A stretch of 24,525 nt of DNA. It comes from CAZWRN01 sp964636275. Its GTDB lineage: Bacteria; Patescibacteriota; Microgenomatia; Daviesbacterales; UBA10151. Both the position numbers and the translations under genes were made by a program. Numbering within the stretch: the stretch's first letter is position 1; every line of letters starts with the position of its first letter. Where the stretch lies: NCBI GenBank assembly GCA_964636275.1, contig CAZWRN010000018.1:1-24525 (forward strand), written 5' to 3'. Shown piece after piece: positions 6,476-14,600 of the stretch. The notes beneath the pieces are model-generated. The model was given only the letters and a program-made list of their open reading frames with translations. It searched no databases and was not told the origin of the DNA.

Positions 6476-7430
6476 AATTGCTAAACACCTGCGTAATCAT
6501 CAACCCATAAACTCCGCCATCCTGAACGCCAATACCGATTTTTTGATAATCAGACGATAAAATATTGGCCCGATGACCAGGGGAATTCATCAATCCATTA
6601 TGAGCCAGAGCCAAGGTTGGAGCATAGGCCAGATTTTCACCAATCACCTGATAATCAACTCCCACTTTTTCAGCCCGATCTGCCACATTTTCACCTTCGG
6701 GTGAATTATGAGCAAAATATCCCCTTTTAAACATATCGGCGCTATGACCTCTACCCACATCACGTAAAACCGGATCATAGGTGAGTTCTGGTAATCCTCG
6801 TTGAACCCGCTCTTTATTTACCAAACCAATCATCTGAGTCTCAATATTGTCATTCGAACTAAATTTAGTCGTTTGAAAACCTAAATTCACCGACTCATCT
6901 GATTTTGGCTTGATCGTCAAAAAAGTCATTGTATCTTCACTCAAACCGCCAAAAATATTTTTAATCGGCCCTTCTAAACGATGGGTTTGATTTAAAATAG
7001 TTGACCCGATTTTAGATTCATTGACCATGATTTTTATCTTAGGCTGAATTGGAAAAGAAGCCAGCAGTGTCAAAACTATAGCCACAAAAATAATCCCTCT
7101 CATAAGAGCTGGAATAAAAGCTGCTTGATTGAGTTTATTAAAAGCTTTAATCAATAAAATTGAACGTGACAAGACAAAATGGATCAAGATAAAAAAGATC
7201 GACTCTGTCACAAACCAAAAAATTAAAAATCCTAAAACATTGGCCACCGAATGAGGGATTTGAAAAGTGCTTTCAAGAAACATCCCCAGATAGTTGTAAA
7301 ATCTTAAACCCAGCAAAAAAGCTAACACAAATGACAACAGATCCAGTGCTTCACCCAAAAAAGTCCGCCCCATCCCTTCGATAGCAAAGAAAACTAAACA
7401 CAAAATAATCAGCGCATCTACCCAATTCAT
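6474..7430 (-). CDS. CvpA-like membrane domain fused to extracellular CAP (SCP/PR1) domain
   Basis: The N-terminal 130 residues contain four hydrophobic helices (about 4-20, 27-47, 62-86, 104-126) with the look of the CvpA family. A soluble linker follows, then a CAP domain from about 198 to the end. CAP signatures are clear: LVNKERVQRGLPELTYDPVL, GHSADMFKRGYFAHNSPEGE, IGENLAYAPT, MNSPGHRANILS and YQKIGIGV. Probable cavity residues are His229, His241, Glu265 and His286. The CAP domain should lie outside the cytoplasmic membrane. CAP proteins bind sterols or lipids or act in envelope and sporulation contexts; the ligand here is unknown. An exact TATAAT ends 7 nt before the ATG, predicting a leaderless message. 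Confidence 0.9.
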   Translation of the reverse strand: MNWVDALIILCLVFFAIEGMGRTFLGEALDLLSFVLAFLLGLRFYNYLGMFLESTFQIPHSVANVLGFLIFWFVTESIFFILIHFVLSRSILLIKAFNKLNQAAFIPALMRGIIFVAIVLTLLASFPIQPKIKIMVNESKIGSTILNQTHRLEGPIKNIFGGLSEDTMTFLTIKPKSDESVNLGFQTTKFSSNDNIETQMIGLVNKERVQRGLPELTYDPVLRDVGRGHSADMFKRGYFAHNSPEGENVADRAEKVGVDYQVIGENLAYAPTLALAHNGLMNSPGHRANILSSDYQKIGIGVQDGGVYGLMITQVFSN

Positions 7431-7443
7431 TGGGGGTATTATA
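7431..7443 (-). promoter_or_regulatory. TATAAT -10 box for leaderless CvpA-CAP transcript
   Basis: On the minus strand TATAAT occupies 7443-7438, and 7 nt (7437-7431) separate it from ATG 7430. There is no room for a ribosome-binding site downstream of the expected transcription start. Confidence 0.6.
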
Positions 7444-7490
7444 CTCCAGTTTATATGAAAAATCTGAAAGAAGTTAAAAATATCTGTTTA

Positions 7491-7520
7491 TTGCGAGATT
7501 GAGGCTAAACAAGGTATAAT
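7491..7520 (+). promoter_or_regulatory. Promoter upstream of tRNA-Lys
   Basis: TTGCGA (7491-7496), an 18-bp spacer, and an exact TATAAT (7515-7520). Transcription would start near 7528, about 110 nt before the mature tRNA, which needs 5' processing. Confidence 0.6.
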
Positions 7521-7527
7521 ATGTCGT

Positions 7528-7614
7528 ATGGATTTTGCCCCTGTCAAAAACTCTCCACTGGAGACTTTTTGCAGGCGATCTCCTTCATCAAAAAATATTT
7601 TTCTAATATTATAA
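7528..7614 (+). CDS. Possible 28-codon leaderless mini-ORF ahead of tRNA-Lys
   Basis: An ATG lies 7 nt after the exact TATAAT of the tRNA-Lys promoter, the same spacing seen at proven-looking genes in this window, and opens 28 codons (start MDFAPVKNSPLETF) to TAA at 7612-7614. No family is recognised. The composition (Cys, two Arg, hydrophobic end) says little. It may be chance in a tRNA precursor leader. An AAAAATATT/AATATTTTT inverted repeat overlaps its end. Confidence 0.2.
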   Translation: MDFAPVKNSPLETFCRRSPSSKNIFLIL

Positions 7615-7636
7615 ATATTTTTGATTTCAGTCCGAT

Positions 7637-7711
7637 GGGGATATAGCTCAATGGTAGAGCAGAAGCCTTTTAAGCTTTTGGTTCTGGGTTCGAGCCCCAG
7701 TATCCCCACCA
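7637..7711 (+). tRNA. tRNA-Lys (anticodon TTT), CCA encoded
   Basis: The cloverleaf closes fully. Acceptor GGGGATA pairs with TATCCCC. The D-arm is GCTC/GAGC. Anticodon stem GAAGC/GCTTT holds loop CTTTTAA (anticodon TTT). T-arm CTGGG/CCCAG holds loop TTCGAGC. Discriminator A is followed by genome-encoded CCA at 7709-7711, unlike the other two tRNAs here. Confidence 0.97.
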
Positions 7712-7754
7712 CTAACTGTTGACTTTAATTCGTTAAGTTTATATCCTCAAAGAG

Positions 7755-8237
7755 ATGCCAAAGCCCCAGGAACGCCGGGCAATTGAACACTTTATCAGAC
7801 AGTACAACCAATTTGGTGACCCAAAAATTACTCACTGTCAGGCCGAAAATTATCAAGAATCACCTGATGCGATCTTAACCCTCTCTACTCAGCAACAAGT
7901 CGCTCTGGAACACACCTCAGCCTTTCCCCCAAAACAGTCTCATGTCAAATATCTTTCCCCCTTAGATGACCCATCACCAATAACCAGAGTATTAGAAAGA
8001 AAATTTCTAAATAGTTATCGTGGTGAAGGGCATGATCTTACCTGGCTCTTAATGCAAATCAGACCAACCATGCCATTAGAAAAAGTCACTGATTTAATCG
8101 AAAGAAATACCGTACCAAAACACTTTGATGCACTTTTTTTGCAATGGCCAGTATTATTGGCGCCAGGACATACATCATTAGGACTATTTGAAGTCAGACA
8201 ACAACAGTTGTGGCTACCCCGACAAACAGCCGCTTAG
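7755..8237 (+). CDS. Uncharacterised protein, weak PD-(D/E)XK-nuclease-like pattern
   Basis: I do not recognise this 160-residue protein. It is soluble with no signal or membrane segment. The pattern ESPDAILTL followed by VALEHTSAF resembles the Pro-Asp ... Glu-x-Thr core of some divergent restriction-endonuclease-fold proteins. The later block RVLERKFLNSYRGEGHDLTWLLMQI with FDALFLQWP resembles the helix, strand and Asp-containing segment that follow in such families. The canonical Lys after Glu is replaced (EHT), so catalysis is uncertain. AAAGAG just before the ATG is one of the few Shine-Dalgarno-like sequences in the window. It lies alone between tRNA-Lys and the FNR-like gene. The nuclease-fold idea is inference and needs structure prediction. 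Confidence 0.6.
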   Translation: MPKPQERRAIEHFIRQYNQFGDPKITHCQAENYQESPDAILTLSTQQQVALEHTSAFPPKQSHVKYLSPLDDPSPITRVLERKFLNSYRGEGHDLTWLLMQIRPTMPLEKVTDLIERNTVPKHFDALFLQWPVLLAPGHTSLGLFEVRQQQLWLPRQTAA

Positions 8238-8238
8238 C

Positions 8239-8267
8239 TTGAGTTAATACCCTTTTTTTTGTATATT
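8239..8267 (+). promoter_or_regulatory. Promoter for FNR-like gene, near-leaderless
   Basis: TTGAGT (8239-8244), 17-bp spacer, TATATT (8262-8267). The box ends 9 nt before ATG 8277, so the leader should be a couple of nucleotides at most. The best complete -35/-10 pair in front of a protein gene here. Confidence 0.65.
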
Positions 8268-8276
8268 TGTCTCTCA

Positions 8277-8990
8277 ATGAAGACCTACAAAGTCACAATC
8301 TTAAAAAAAGAAACTATTGCTGATAAGACTGTTTCCTTTTATCTATCCAAACCAAAAAACCTGGTTTTCAAAGCTGGGCAATATTTAAAACTCAGCTTAA
8401 TCAATCCTCAGATGCGCGACGCAAGAGGCAATATCCGCTCTTTTTCAATTGCCAGTCTACCGGAAGAAGATCATCTGCTTATCACTATGCGAATCAGAAA
8501 ATCCCCCTTTAAAACCGAATTAAACTCATTGCCAAATGATTCAGAAGTAGAAATTTTAGCCCCCATTACCATGTTTAATCTGAAAGTTTCCGATAAACCC
8601 GTCGTTTTTCTCTGCGGCGGAATTGGAGTCGCCGCAGCTCGGCCAATGATCATAGAAGCCTTCAAACAAGATTTCTCACAACCTTTATACTTATTTAATT
8701 CCAATCGCACTGAGGCAGATATTCCTTATTTCCAAGAATTCAAAAATCTAACCCAACCAAACTTTCACTACATTCCCACTCTGTCAAAAAAAGGGAAAAC
8801 AACTGCCAGTTGGTCGGGAGAAAAAGGATACATCGATCTAAAGATGTTAAATAAATACATCGAAAATCCGAAAAAATGTCTCTATTTTCTGATCGGCCCC
8901 TCAGCCTTTATGTGGGGAATGTACAAACTGTTACAACCTCTGGGAATCAGTGAACGGAATATCAATTTTGATGAATTCACAGGGTACTGA
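8277..8990 (+). CDS. Ferredoxin-NADP reductase-like flavoprotein (FAD/NAD domains)
   Basis: Members of this superfamily pass electrons between NAD(P)H and ferredoxin, flavodoxin or a linked centre through FAD. The 237-residue product has only the two core domains. The FAD-binding beta-barrel has FKAGQYLKL and the RSFS signature (residues 54-57). The nucleotide-binding domain has FLCGGIGVAAARP (GGIGV at 114-118) and a C-terminus of the type IGPSAFMWGMYKLL ... FDEFTGY. There is no fused ferredoxin or globin domain, so it needs a separate acceptor. I used ATG 8277; a TTG at 8259 lies upstream of the -10 box. In a CPR-type genome with few redox enzymes it may serve a ferredoxin-dependent reaction or oxygen/iron handling (inference). 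Confidence 0.88.
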   Translation: MKTYKVTILKKETIADKTVSFYLSKPKNLVFKAGQYLKLSLINPQMRDARGNIRSFSIASLPEEDHLLITMRIRKSPFKTELNSLPNDSEVEILAPITMFNLKVSDKPVVFLCGGIGVAAARPMIIEAFKQDFSQPLYLFNSNRTEADIPYFQEFKNLTQPNFHYIPTLSKKGKTTASWSGEKGYIDLKMLNKYIENPKKCLYFLIGPSAFMWGMYKLLQPLGISERNINFDEFTGY

Positions 8991-9023
8991 TATAGAATTC
9001 TAATTATTCAAAAAAAAGGCTGT

Positions 9024-9035
9024 TATAATTCCTGT
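9024..9035 (+). promoter_or_regulatory. TATAAT -10 box for leaderless transcript of the gene at 9036
   Basis: An exact TATAAT at 9024-9029 ends 6 nt before ATG 9036. No -35 match stands out. Confidence 0.55.
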
Positions 9036-9551
9036 ATGAATACATCCCTAACATTTGAACCAAAAAAATGGCATTATTGCTCTGAAGATGAAAAAGAATA
9101 CTGTATAAATGGGGTAAATTGTTACTCGTATGTTTTAAATAATCCCAACTATTTCTGGTCCGTTCCGGGATTAGGATTTATTCAAGTAAGTTGGAATGTA
9201 TTTGCAACAAGTTTTAATAATTACTTTAAAAAAGTGTCCTTAAAAGACTTTAGAAAAACACTGATTGATGGTGCTATTGCAGATGGACTCATTAAAATTG
9301 GCCAGCCTATTAATACTCCAAATTATTACCTTGCTGCTTTATTCTTTCCTAAGAAAGAAAAGGATTTTCATTGGTATCGTCAAGATAATGAAACATGGAG
9401 TCACAAAGATGGCTCACAACCTGCTGTCAATAAAAACGAAAATGGTGAATTAATTTTTGATCCAAAGAAAGACGCAAAGAAGAATTATCCTATATTTGGG
9501 GGCTATTTTTTGGTTCCAATAAAAGGAATAAAACTTACAAAAAAATTTTAA
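9036..9551 (+). CDS. Uncharacterised protein with Cys/His pattern, possible cysteine-peptidase-like fold
   Basis: This 171-residue protein is not from a family I can name. Visible blocks are CINGVNCYSYVLNNP (Cys23, Cys29), an aromatic-rich segment with SVPGLGF, YYLAALFFP, KDFHWYRQDNETWSHKDGS (His112, His123) and FDPKKDAKKNYPIFGGYF. A Cys followed by a helix, then a strand with His, is the order in NlpC/P60 and papain-like peptidases or amidases; assignment beyond that is inference. There is no signal peptide. The high Lys/Asn content and very AT-rich codons differ from the more Gln/Pro-rich gene at 7755, so recent acquisition is possible. It stands alone with its own TATAAT box. Confidence 0.6.
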   Translation: MNTSLTFEPKKWHYCSEDEKEYCINGVNCYSYVLNNPNYFWSVPGLGFIQVSWNVFATSFNNYFKKVSLKDFRKTLIDGAIADGLIKIGQPINTPNYYLAALFFPKKEKDFHWYRQDNETWSHKDGSQPAVNKNENGELIFDPKKDAKKNYPIFGGYFLVPIKGIKLTKKF

Positions 9552-9583
9552 TAGAAACTTCCGGAGAATAAAATAATAATTTG

Positions 9584-9656
9584 TAGCGCCAAGGGGATTC
9601 GAACCCCTGATTGCTGGGATGAAAACCCAGAGTCCTAACCACTAGACGATGGCGCC
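9584..9656 (-). tRNA. tRNA-Glu (anticodon TTC)
   Basis: Minus strand: acceptor GGCGCCA pairs with TGGCGCT, giving a G1-U72 wobble. Anticodon stem CTGGG/CCCAG carries loop TTTTCAT (anticodon TTC). T-arm is GGGGT...ATCCCC with TTCGAAT. Discriminator A; CCA is not encoded. It supplies Glu-tRNA; the linked gatCAB operon would act on mischarged Glu-tRNA(Gln), not on this tRNA. Confidence 0.95.
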
Positions 9657-9713
9657 ATTTTTCGAACTAATACATTTTAGCAGATTCTAGGCACAAAAGC
9701 TAGATTTATGGAT

Positions 9714-10082
9714 TTATCCGGAAATAATATTTTTCATCAGGCCAAATTCAAAATTTCCTTCAGCTTTTTTATCAATTGTCACCAGATCAAAGCGGTATGG
9801 TTTGTCCTCCCAATTTATCCGTCTGATATAAAACAAGGCTGTTTTTTGTAGAGCCTGGACCTTCCAGGGTGTGATGGATTCTAGAGCTGAGCCAAAAGCA
9901 GTATTGCTGCGCATTTTGACTTCTACAAATACTAATGTATTACCATCCTTGGCGACCACATCTACCTCTCCACCACGGATAGTAAAGTTTTTAGTCAGTA
10001 TCTGATAGCCTTTTTGGGATAAAAATTGAGCGGCCTGCTCTTCAGCTTTATAGCCAATCTGCCGTGTGTTGAGTCCAAACAT
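9714..10082 (-). CDS. yraN: YraN/UPF0102 family endonuclease-fold protein
   Basis: UPF0102 proteins have a restriction-endonuclease-like fold and are often near rnhB, as here, suggesting a role in nucleic-acid processing; the biochemical function is not settled. From ATG 10082 the protein has 122 residues. The N-terminal NTRQIGYKAEEQAAQFLSQK helix leads to RGGEVDVVAKDG (Glu39, Asp41) and FVEVKMR (Glu54, Lys56), which form the PD-(D/E)XK-like site. FDLVTID follows near the end. The open frame extends to an ATG at 10133 (139 residues), but the added residues do not look like the family, and that ATG lies inside a 12-bp terminal inverted repeat, so I prefer the internal start. Same strand as rnhB, separated by a repeat element. 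Confidence 0.88.
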   Translation of the reverse strand: MFGLNTRQIGYKAEEQAAQFLSQKGYQILTKNFTIRGGEVDVVAKDGNTLVFVEVKMRSNTAFGSALESITPWKVQALQKTALFYIRRINWEDKPYRFDLVTIDKKAEGNFEFGLMKNIISG

Positions 10083-10132
10083 GGCTGGATGGTACATAAC
10101 TCTTGCACAAGAAACAACACCTAATATCTTCA

Positions 10133-10259
10133 TGTCATTCTGGCTACATCAAATACTGGAATTACCCTACTATAACTTGTCCAGAATCAAACCAAAGATA
10201 GATTCTGGTCAAAAAAATTGCTTATGGGAAAGCTTAAAATAAAGGATGCCAGAATGACA
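10133..10259. repeat. 127-bp palindromic (MITE-like) element with 12-bp terminal inverted repeats
   Basis: TGTCATTCTGGC at 10133-10144 and GCCAGAATGACA at 10248-10259 are perfect inverted repeats. A second nested pair, CCAGAATC (10181-10188) and GATTCTGG (10201-10208), repeats the same core and can form an inner hairpin. The whole unit fills most of the gap between rnhB and yraN and encodes no protein. No target-site duplication is obvious. It could be a decayed non-autonomous element or a folded RNA spacer. Confidence 0.6.
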
Positions 10260-10316
10260 AAGTGATTTGATTCTTCTTCCCATAATAACTGAACTACGTA
10301 GTTACCTAATATTTAT

Positions 10317-10934
10317 TTAGAGAAACTTTTGGAGATTAAAAGAGGTCCGATGTAATGGAGATAACCCTTTTAGTTTTATAGCAGCCTGGTGGGCTTTAGT
10401 GCCGTAGCCTTTATGAATGGCAAAGTCATAGCCTGGATACTGGTTGTCCAGCTGCTCCATCAGCTCATCGCGATATACTTTGGCAATGATTGAAGCCGCG
10501 GCTATCGATGAACACATTTTGTCTCCACGAACAATGGGGTGTTGGTAATCTTTACTCAATCCTTCAATAAAAAAGGCATCGATCAGGATCTGATCAGGTT
10601 GATGAGTAAGTGCTTGGATTGCTTTTACAAATGCCATTTGAGTGGCTTTGCCTATCCCATATTGATTGATATCTTCTACCGACACTTCCCCGATAGCCCA
10701 AGCTAAAGCGCTTACTTTAATCTGATCCACCAAATCTTTTCTAACTTTTGGTTTTAACAATTTAGAGTCAGCAATACCTTCAGGCAATTCGCATTCGTCT
10801 GATAAAAGCACCGCTCCTGCCACCACTGGCCCCGCAAAACAACCTCTGCCCACTTCATCAACTCCACAAACCAACTTAAATCCTTGCTGCCAGAGAGTAA
10901 ATTCAACAGATAAATCAGAGTACACAATCGGCAT
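10317..10934 (-). CDS. rnhB: Ribonuclease HII
   Basis: RNase HII cuts RNA in RNA-DNA hybrids and at single ribonucleotides in DNA. The 205-residue protein shows the full set of motifs: GVDEVGRGCFAGPVVAGAV (Asp26, Glu27), IADSKLL, ILIDAFF (Asp119), VRGDKMCSSIAAASIIAKV (Asp138), YRDELM and YDFAIHKGYGTKAH. Length is typical. TATACT (10950-10945) ends 10 nt before the ATG. It precedes yraN on the same strand, a common pairing. Confidence 0.96.
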   Translation of the reverse strand: MPIVYSDLSVEFTLWQQGFKLVCGVDEVGRGCFAGPVVAGAVLLSDECELPEGIADSKLLKPKVRKDLVDQIKVSALAWAIGEVSVEDINQYGIGKATQMAFVKAIQALTHQPDQILIDAFFIEGLSKDYQHPIVRGDKMCSSIAAASIIAKVYRDELMEQLDNQYPGYDFAIHKGYGTKAHQAAIKLKGLSPLHRTSFNLQKFL

Positions 10935-10956
10935 AACGAAGAAAAGTATAAATAAT

Positions 10957-10977
10957 CAAGATACAAGAGACAAGAAA
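10957..10977. repeat. CAAGANA heptad array (3 units)
   Basis: CAAGATA, CAAGAGA and CAAGAAA in exact 7-bp register just upstream of rnhB. The same CAAGNNN unit forms in-frame arrays inside gatB (16071-16098) and polX (22374-22401). Confidence 0.7.
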
Positions 10978-10984
10978 CAAAAAT

Positions 10985-11070
10985 GAATATTTTTCGGACG
11001 AATTTCAAAGAAATGAATGTGAGAAATTACCTAATAGTATAATGAAATTTCTCGCTATGCTCGAAAAATA
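10985..11070. repeat. Dispersed palindromic repeat, copy A
   Basis: An 86-bp element with inverted ends (TATTTTTCGGACGAA near the start, GCTCGAAAAATA at the end) and an inner pair GAGAAATTA/GAAATTTCTC. A homologous copy lies at 20011-20096 in reverse orientation. The shared parts are GAATATTTTTCG, ACGAATT, TGTGAGAAATT, ATTTCTCGCT and GCTCGAAAAATAA at matching spacing. It lies between rplS and rnhB. Confidence 0.75.
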
Positions 11071-11130
11071 AAGAGAGGAAAATGTTGGGGTTACTGATTC
11101 ACTAATTAACTAATTCTCTAGTTAACTTAT

Positions 11131-11445
11131 TTAGACGCGGGTAGCCATTTTACCAGTCAGATCTCGGAGGTAATACAGCTTAGCTCGTCTGATTTTTTTA
11201 GCACTTTTTACTACCTCAACATCAACTAAAGATTTAGCATTTAAAGGCCAGATTCTTTCCACCCCCACACCACGATCGCCAATTCGTCTGACAGTAAATG
11301 ACGTATTCTCATCTCGTCCACGCATAGAAATAACGATACCTTCGTATGTCTGAATACGAGATTTACCGCCTTCAACTATATTGTATTTAACTCGTACGGT
11401 ATCACCAACACGAATTATTTTGTCTTGGAATTTAGCTGATAACAT
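11131..11445 (-). CDS. rplS: 50S ribosomal protein L19
   Basis: L19 sits at the 30S-50S interface of the ribosome. The 104-residue protein matches along its length: IRVGDTVRVKYNIVEGGKSR, IQTYEGIVISMRG, SFTVRRIGDRGVGVERIWPL, and the C-terminal hallmark KKIRRAKLYYLRDLTGK. It stands as a single gene between dnaE and rnhB, with TACAAT (11460-11455) ending 9 nt before the ATG and no Shine-Dalgarno sequence. Confidence 0.97.
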   Translation of the reverse strand: MLSAKFQDKIIRVGDTVRVKYNIVEGGKSRIQTYEGIVISMRGRDENTSFTVRRIGDRGVGVERIWPLNAKSLVDVEVVKSAKKIRRAKLYYLRDLTGKMATRV

Positions 11446-11500
11446 AACTTAGGTATTGTACCTTATATTTGAGCCTAAAAGCAAGCCTATATATGAAATT

Positions 11501-11627
11501 CTAATATCGAAATCCTAAACTCTAGACAATATCAAATTTCAAAAAAAGAAAAGAATAAATCTTCTTGAATTTATAATTCTAAATATTTGAATTTATCTAG
11601 AGTTTAGAGCTTCGGATTTAGAGTTTA
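11501..11627. repeat. Inverted repeat and heptad array between dnaE and rplS
   Basis: CTAAACTCTAGA (11515-11526) and TCTAGAGTTTAG (11596-11607) are a perfect 12-bp inverted pair. The right side is a heptad array: GAGTTTA 11600-11606, GAGCTTC 11607-11613, GGATTTA 11614-11620, GAGTTTA 11621-11627, ending next to the dnaE stop. The left arm lacks one 7-bp unit relative to the right, as if a heptad was gained or lost. Confidence 0.65.
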
Positions 11628-11628
11628 A

Positions 11629-14600
11629 CTAACTAATCTTAATCGATCCTGGACCCAGCAACGATTCAATGGTTTGTACCAGCTCAAACCCAGGCTCAAC
11701 TGTAAAAGCCAAATTCATCTTTCTAAAAGTCGTTCCTGTCTGATTGGGGATCAAAATCGAGATCGGAGCACTCCCAGGGTACTTTTTTAGTGACAAATTG
11801 ACCTGTTGAAGGACTTTACTATCGATATCGCGCGGGATTTCCACCTGTACTTCAGTCAAATCGAGCCTTCTGGCTTGTTCTGGATCAAAATCTTCGACAG
11901 TATTAACTAAAAATGAAAAATCTTCTTCTCTTTTATCGATTTTTCCAGATAAAAGTATCACCTGTTCTACTATCAACTGGTCTTTAACCTCAGCAAATAG
12001 TTTGGGGAAAATCACACAATCAATATTACCTGTCCCATCAAACAGTCTGACAAAAGCCATCTCCTGGTTATTTTTTTTGGTAAAAATCCGCTTCACTTCC
12101 TGAATCACTCCACCAACGATCTGGGTTTTTTCGGTCGAAATCTCCTCATCTTCTTTCAATTGACGCAACTGAAAAGAGGTGTAGTCTTTCATGACCCGCA
12201 AGTGAGCCATATATGGTGGTTCATGCAGGTAAAAACCAAGCAGCTCTCTCTCAAACTGCAGCAGCTGATCAAATGGCATCTCTTCACTAGTTGGCAAATC
12301 GAGCTCAATAGCAATATCTACATGATCTTGGGCAAATCCGTCAAATAAAGAACCCTGGCCATTAGCTGTCATTTTGGCTGCTTTATGAGCATCCTCTAGA
12401 ACTTTATCCATCACCAAAAGCTGTGGTGCCCGGGCTCCAAATGTATCCAAAGCACCCGCTTTAACCAGACTTTCGAGTGTTCGCCGGTTTACCAATCTTG
12501 TATCAATCCTTCCGACTAAGTCCGCCAGATTTTTAAATGGTCTTTTCTCACGGGCTTTCATGATCGATTCGATCGCCCCGATACCAACATTTTTGATGGC
12601 TGACAACCCAAACCGAATGGCTTGTTTAGCATCTTTGCCATCACCAGCTTTGGAAATTGCCCGATCCAATTGCTCTTTTGGCAGATCAGCTACATTTTCA
12701 ATGGTAAAACCAACTTCTGAATAATTAACATCCGGTGGTAACACCGCAATACCCATTCGCTTGCATTCATCAATCGCCCGGGCAATTTTTTCAGTATCCC
12801 CATACTCAGCCGTCATCAATGCCGCCATAAACTCCACCGGATAGTTGGCCTTCATATACGCAGTCTGATACGCCACCAATCCATAGGAGGCAGCGTGGGC
12901 TTTATTAAATCCATAAGCCGCAAACGGCTCAATCAGTTTAAACAGATCCTGCGCCCGCTCCGGAGTCAAACCGTTTTCCACTGCTCCTTTCAAAAATTTA
13001 TCTTTTTGTTTTGCCATCTCCTCGGGAATTTTTTTACCCATGGCTTTTCTAAATTTATCGGCCTCTTCCCAGTTGTAGCCGGCGATATTGATCGATGTCA
13101 AAAGCACATCATCCTGATAAACTAAAAGGCCTAAAGATCTTTCCAGATAGTCTTTCATCCGAGGATCAAAATACTCGACTTTAGCTGGATTTCTTTTACG
13201 GGCGATGTATTCCGGAATAATACTCAAAGGTCCCGGCCGATACAAAGCCACCATAGCTGAAATATCGAAAATTGTAGTTGGTTTCAACTCTGTTAAATAC
13301 TTGGTCATTCCAGCACCCTCCAATTGAAAAAGACCCATCGTTTCTCCCCGCCCAAGCAACTCAAAAGCTTTTGGATCATCCAAAGGTATTTTTTTGATAT
13401 CCACTTCAACCCCGCGATTGATTCGGACATACTCAATCGATCTACCTAAAATCGATAAATTGCGGATACCCAAAAAGTCCATTTTCACCAAACCAATCTC
13501 TTCAGCTGCATGAAAATCATATTGAATCACCCGTTTATCCCCTTTGGCTTCCCGTTGCAGTGGAGCAAAATCAGTCATCTCCGTGGGAGCAATCACAATA
13601 CCGGCAGCATGAACTGAAGCATGTCTGACAGTTCCTTCGATATGAGTCGCTAAATCCAGCATTTTTTTATAACGAGGATCAGAATGATAGACCTGACCAA
13701 GCTCAGGCACATCTTTAATATGCTGCTCCAAAGAGGTATGAAAACCCTGCTTAGGAGGAGGAACCAGTTTAGCAATTCGGTCTGTTTCACCAATCGGAAT
13801 ACCCAGCACCCGACCAATATCACGAATAGCTGCTCTCCCGAGCATAGTTCCAAAAGTGACAATTTGCGCCACTTTCTCTTCACCATATTTTTCCATACAG
13901 TAGCGGATCACATCTTCCCGCCTATCATCAGCCAAATCGGCATCAATATCGGGTAAAGAAGGCCTAAATGGATTTAAAAATCTCTCAAACGGCAATTTAT
14001 AAAAGATCGGATCAACATCTGTTACCCCTAAAGCATAAAGTACTAAAGAACCAGCTGCCGAACCTCGAGTATTGGTTAAAATACCCTGACTATTAGCCCA
14101 GTTCATAAAGTCTGCCACAATCAAAAAGTAGGTCGGATAATTTTTCTTTCGTATAACATCTAACTCATAATTGAGCCGCTCTGTTCGTTCTGGATCCAAC
14201 TCCATTCTTTGTGCAGCTCTTTCAAATGTCAGCTCTTTGAGGTAATCATTGGCATCTTTACCATCGGGAATTTCAAAAATCGGAAAATAAGCTTTACCCA
14301 GCTCAATTTCTATATTTACTTTCTCCGCCAGCTTAACAGTATTTTCCAAAGCTTCGGGCAAATCCGCATAGGCTTTTGCCATCTCTTCTGGAGAAGCTAA
14401 ATAAAATTCTGGTGTATCGACCATCCGCAGCCGGTCAACATCGGAAACAAATTTACCTGTCTGAACACAGATCACCGCATCATGAGCTTCCGCATCTTTC
14501 TGATCAATATAATGCAGATCTTTGGTGGCAACGATGGGAATTCCTAGTTTAGGAGACAGCTCTTTGACAGCCTGAAAAGTCTTATCTTCCACCTCCTGCA

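Noticed and set aside
7488..7712. Minus-strand frame of 74 codons overlapping tRNA-Lys
   Set aside because: It is the antisense of a complete tRNA and its leader; sequences like GLEPRTKS are a known tRNA shadow.
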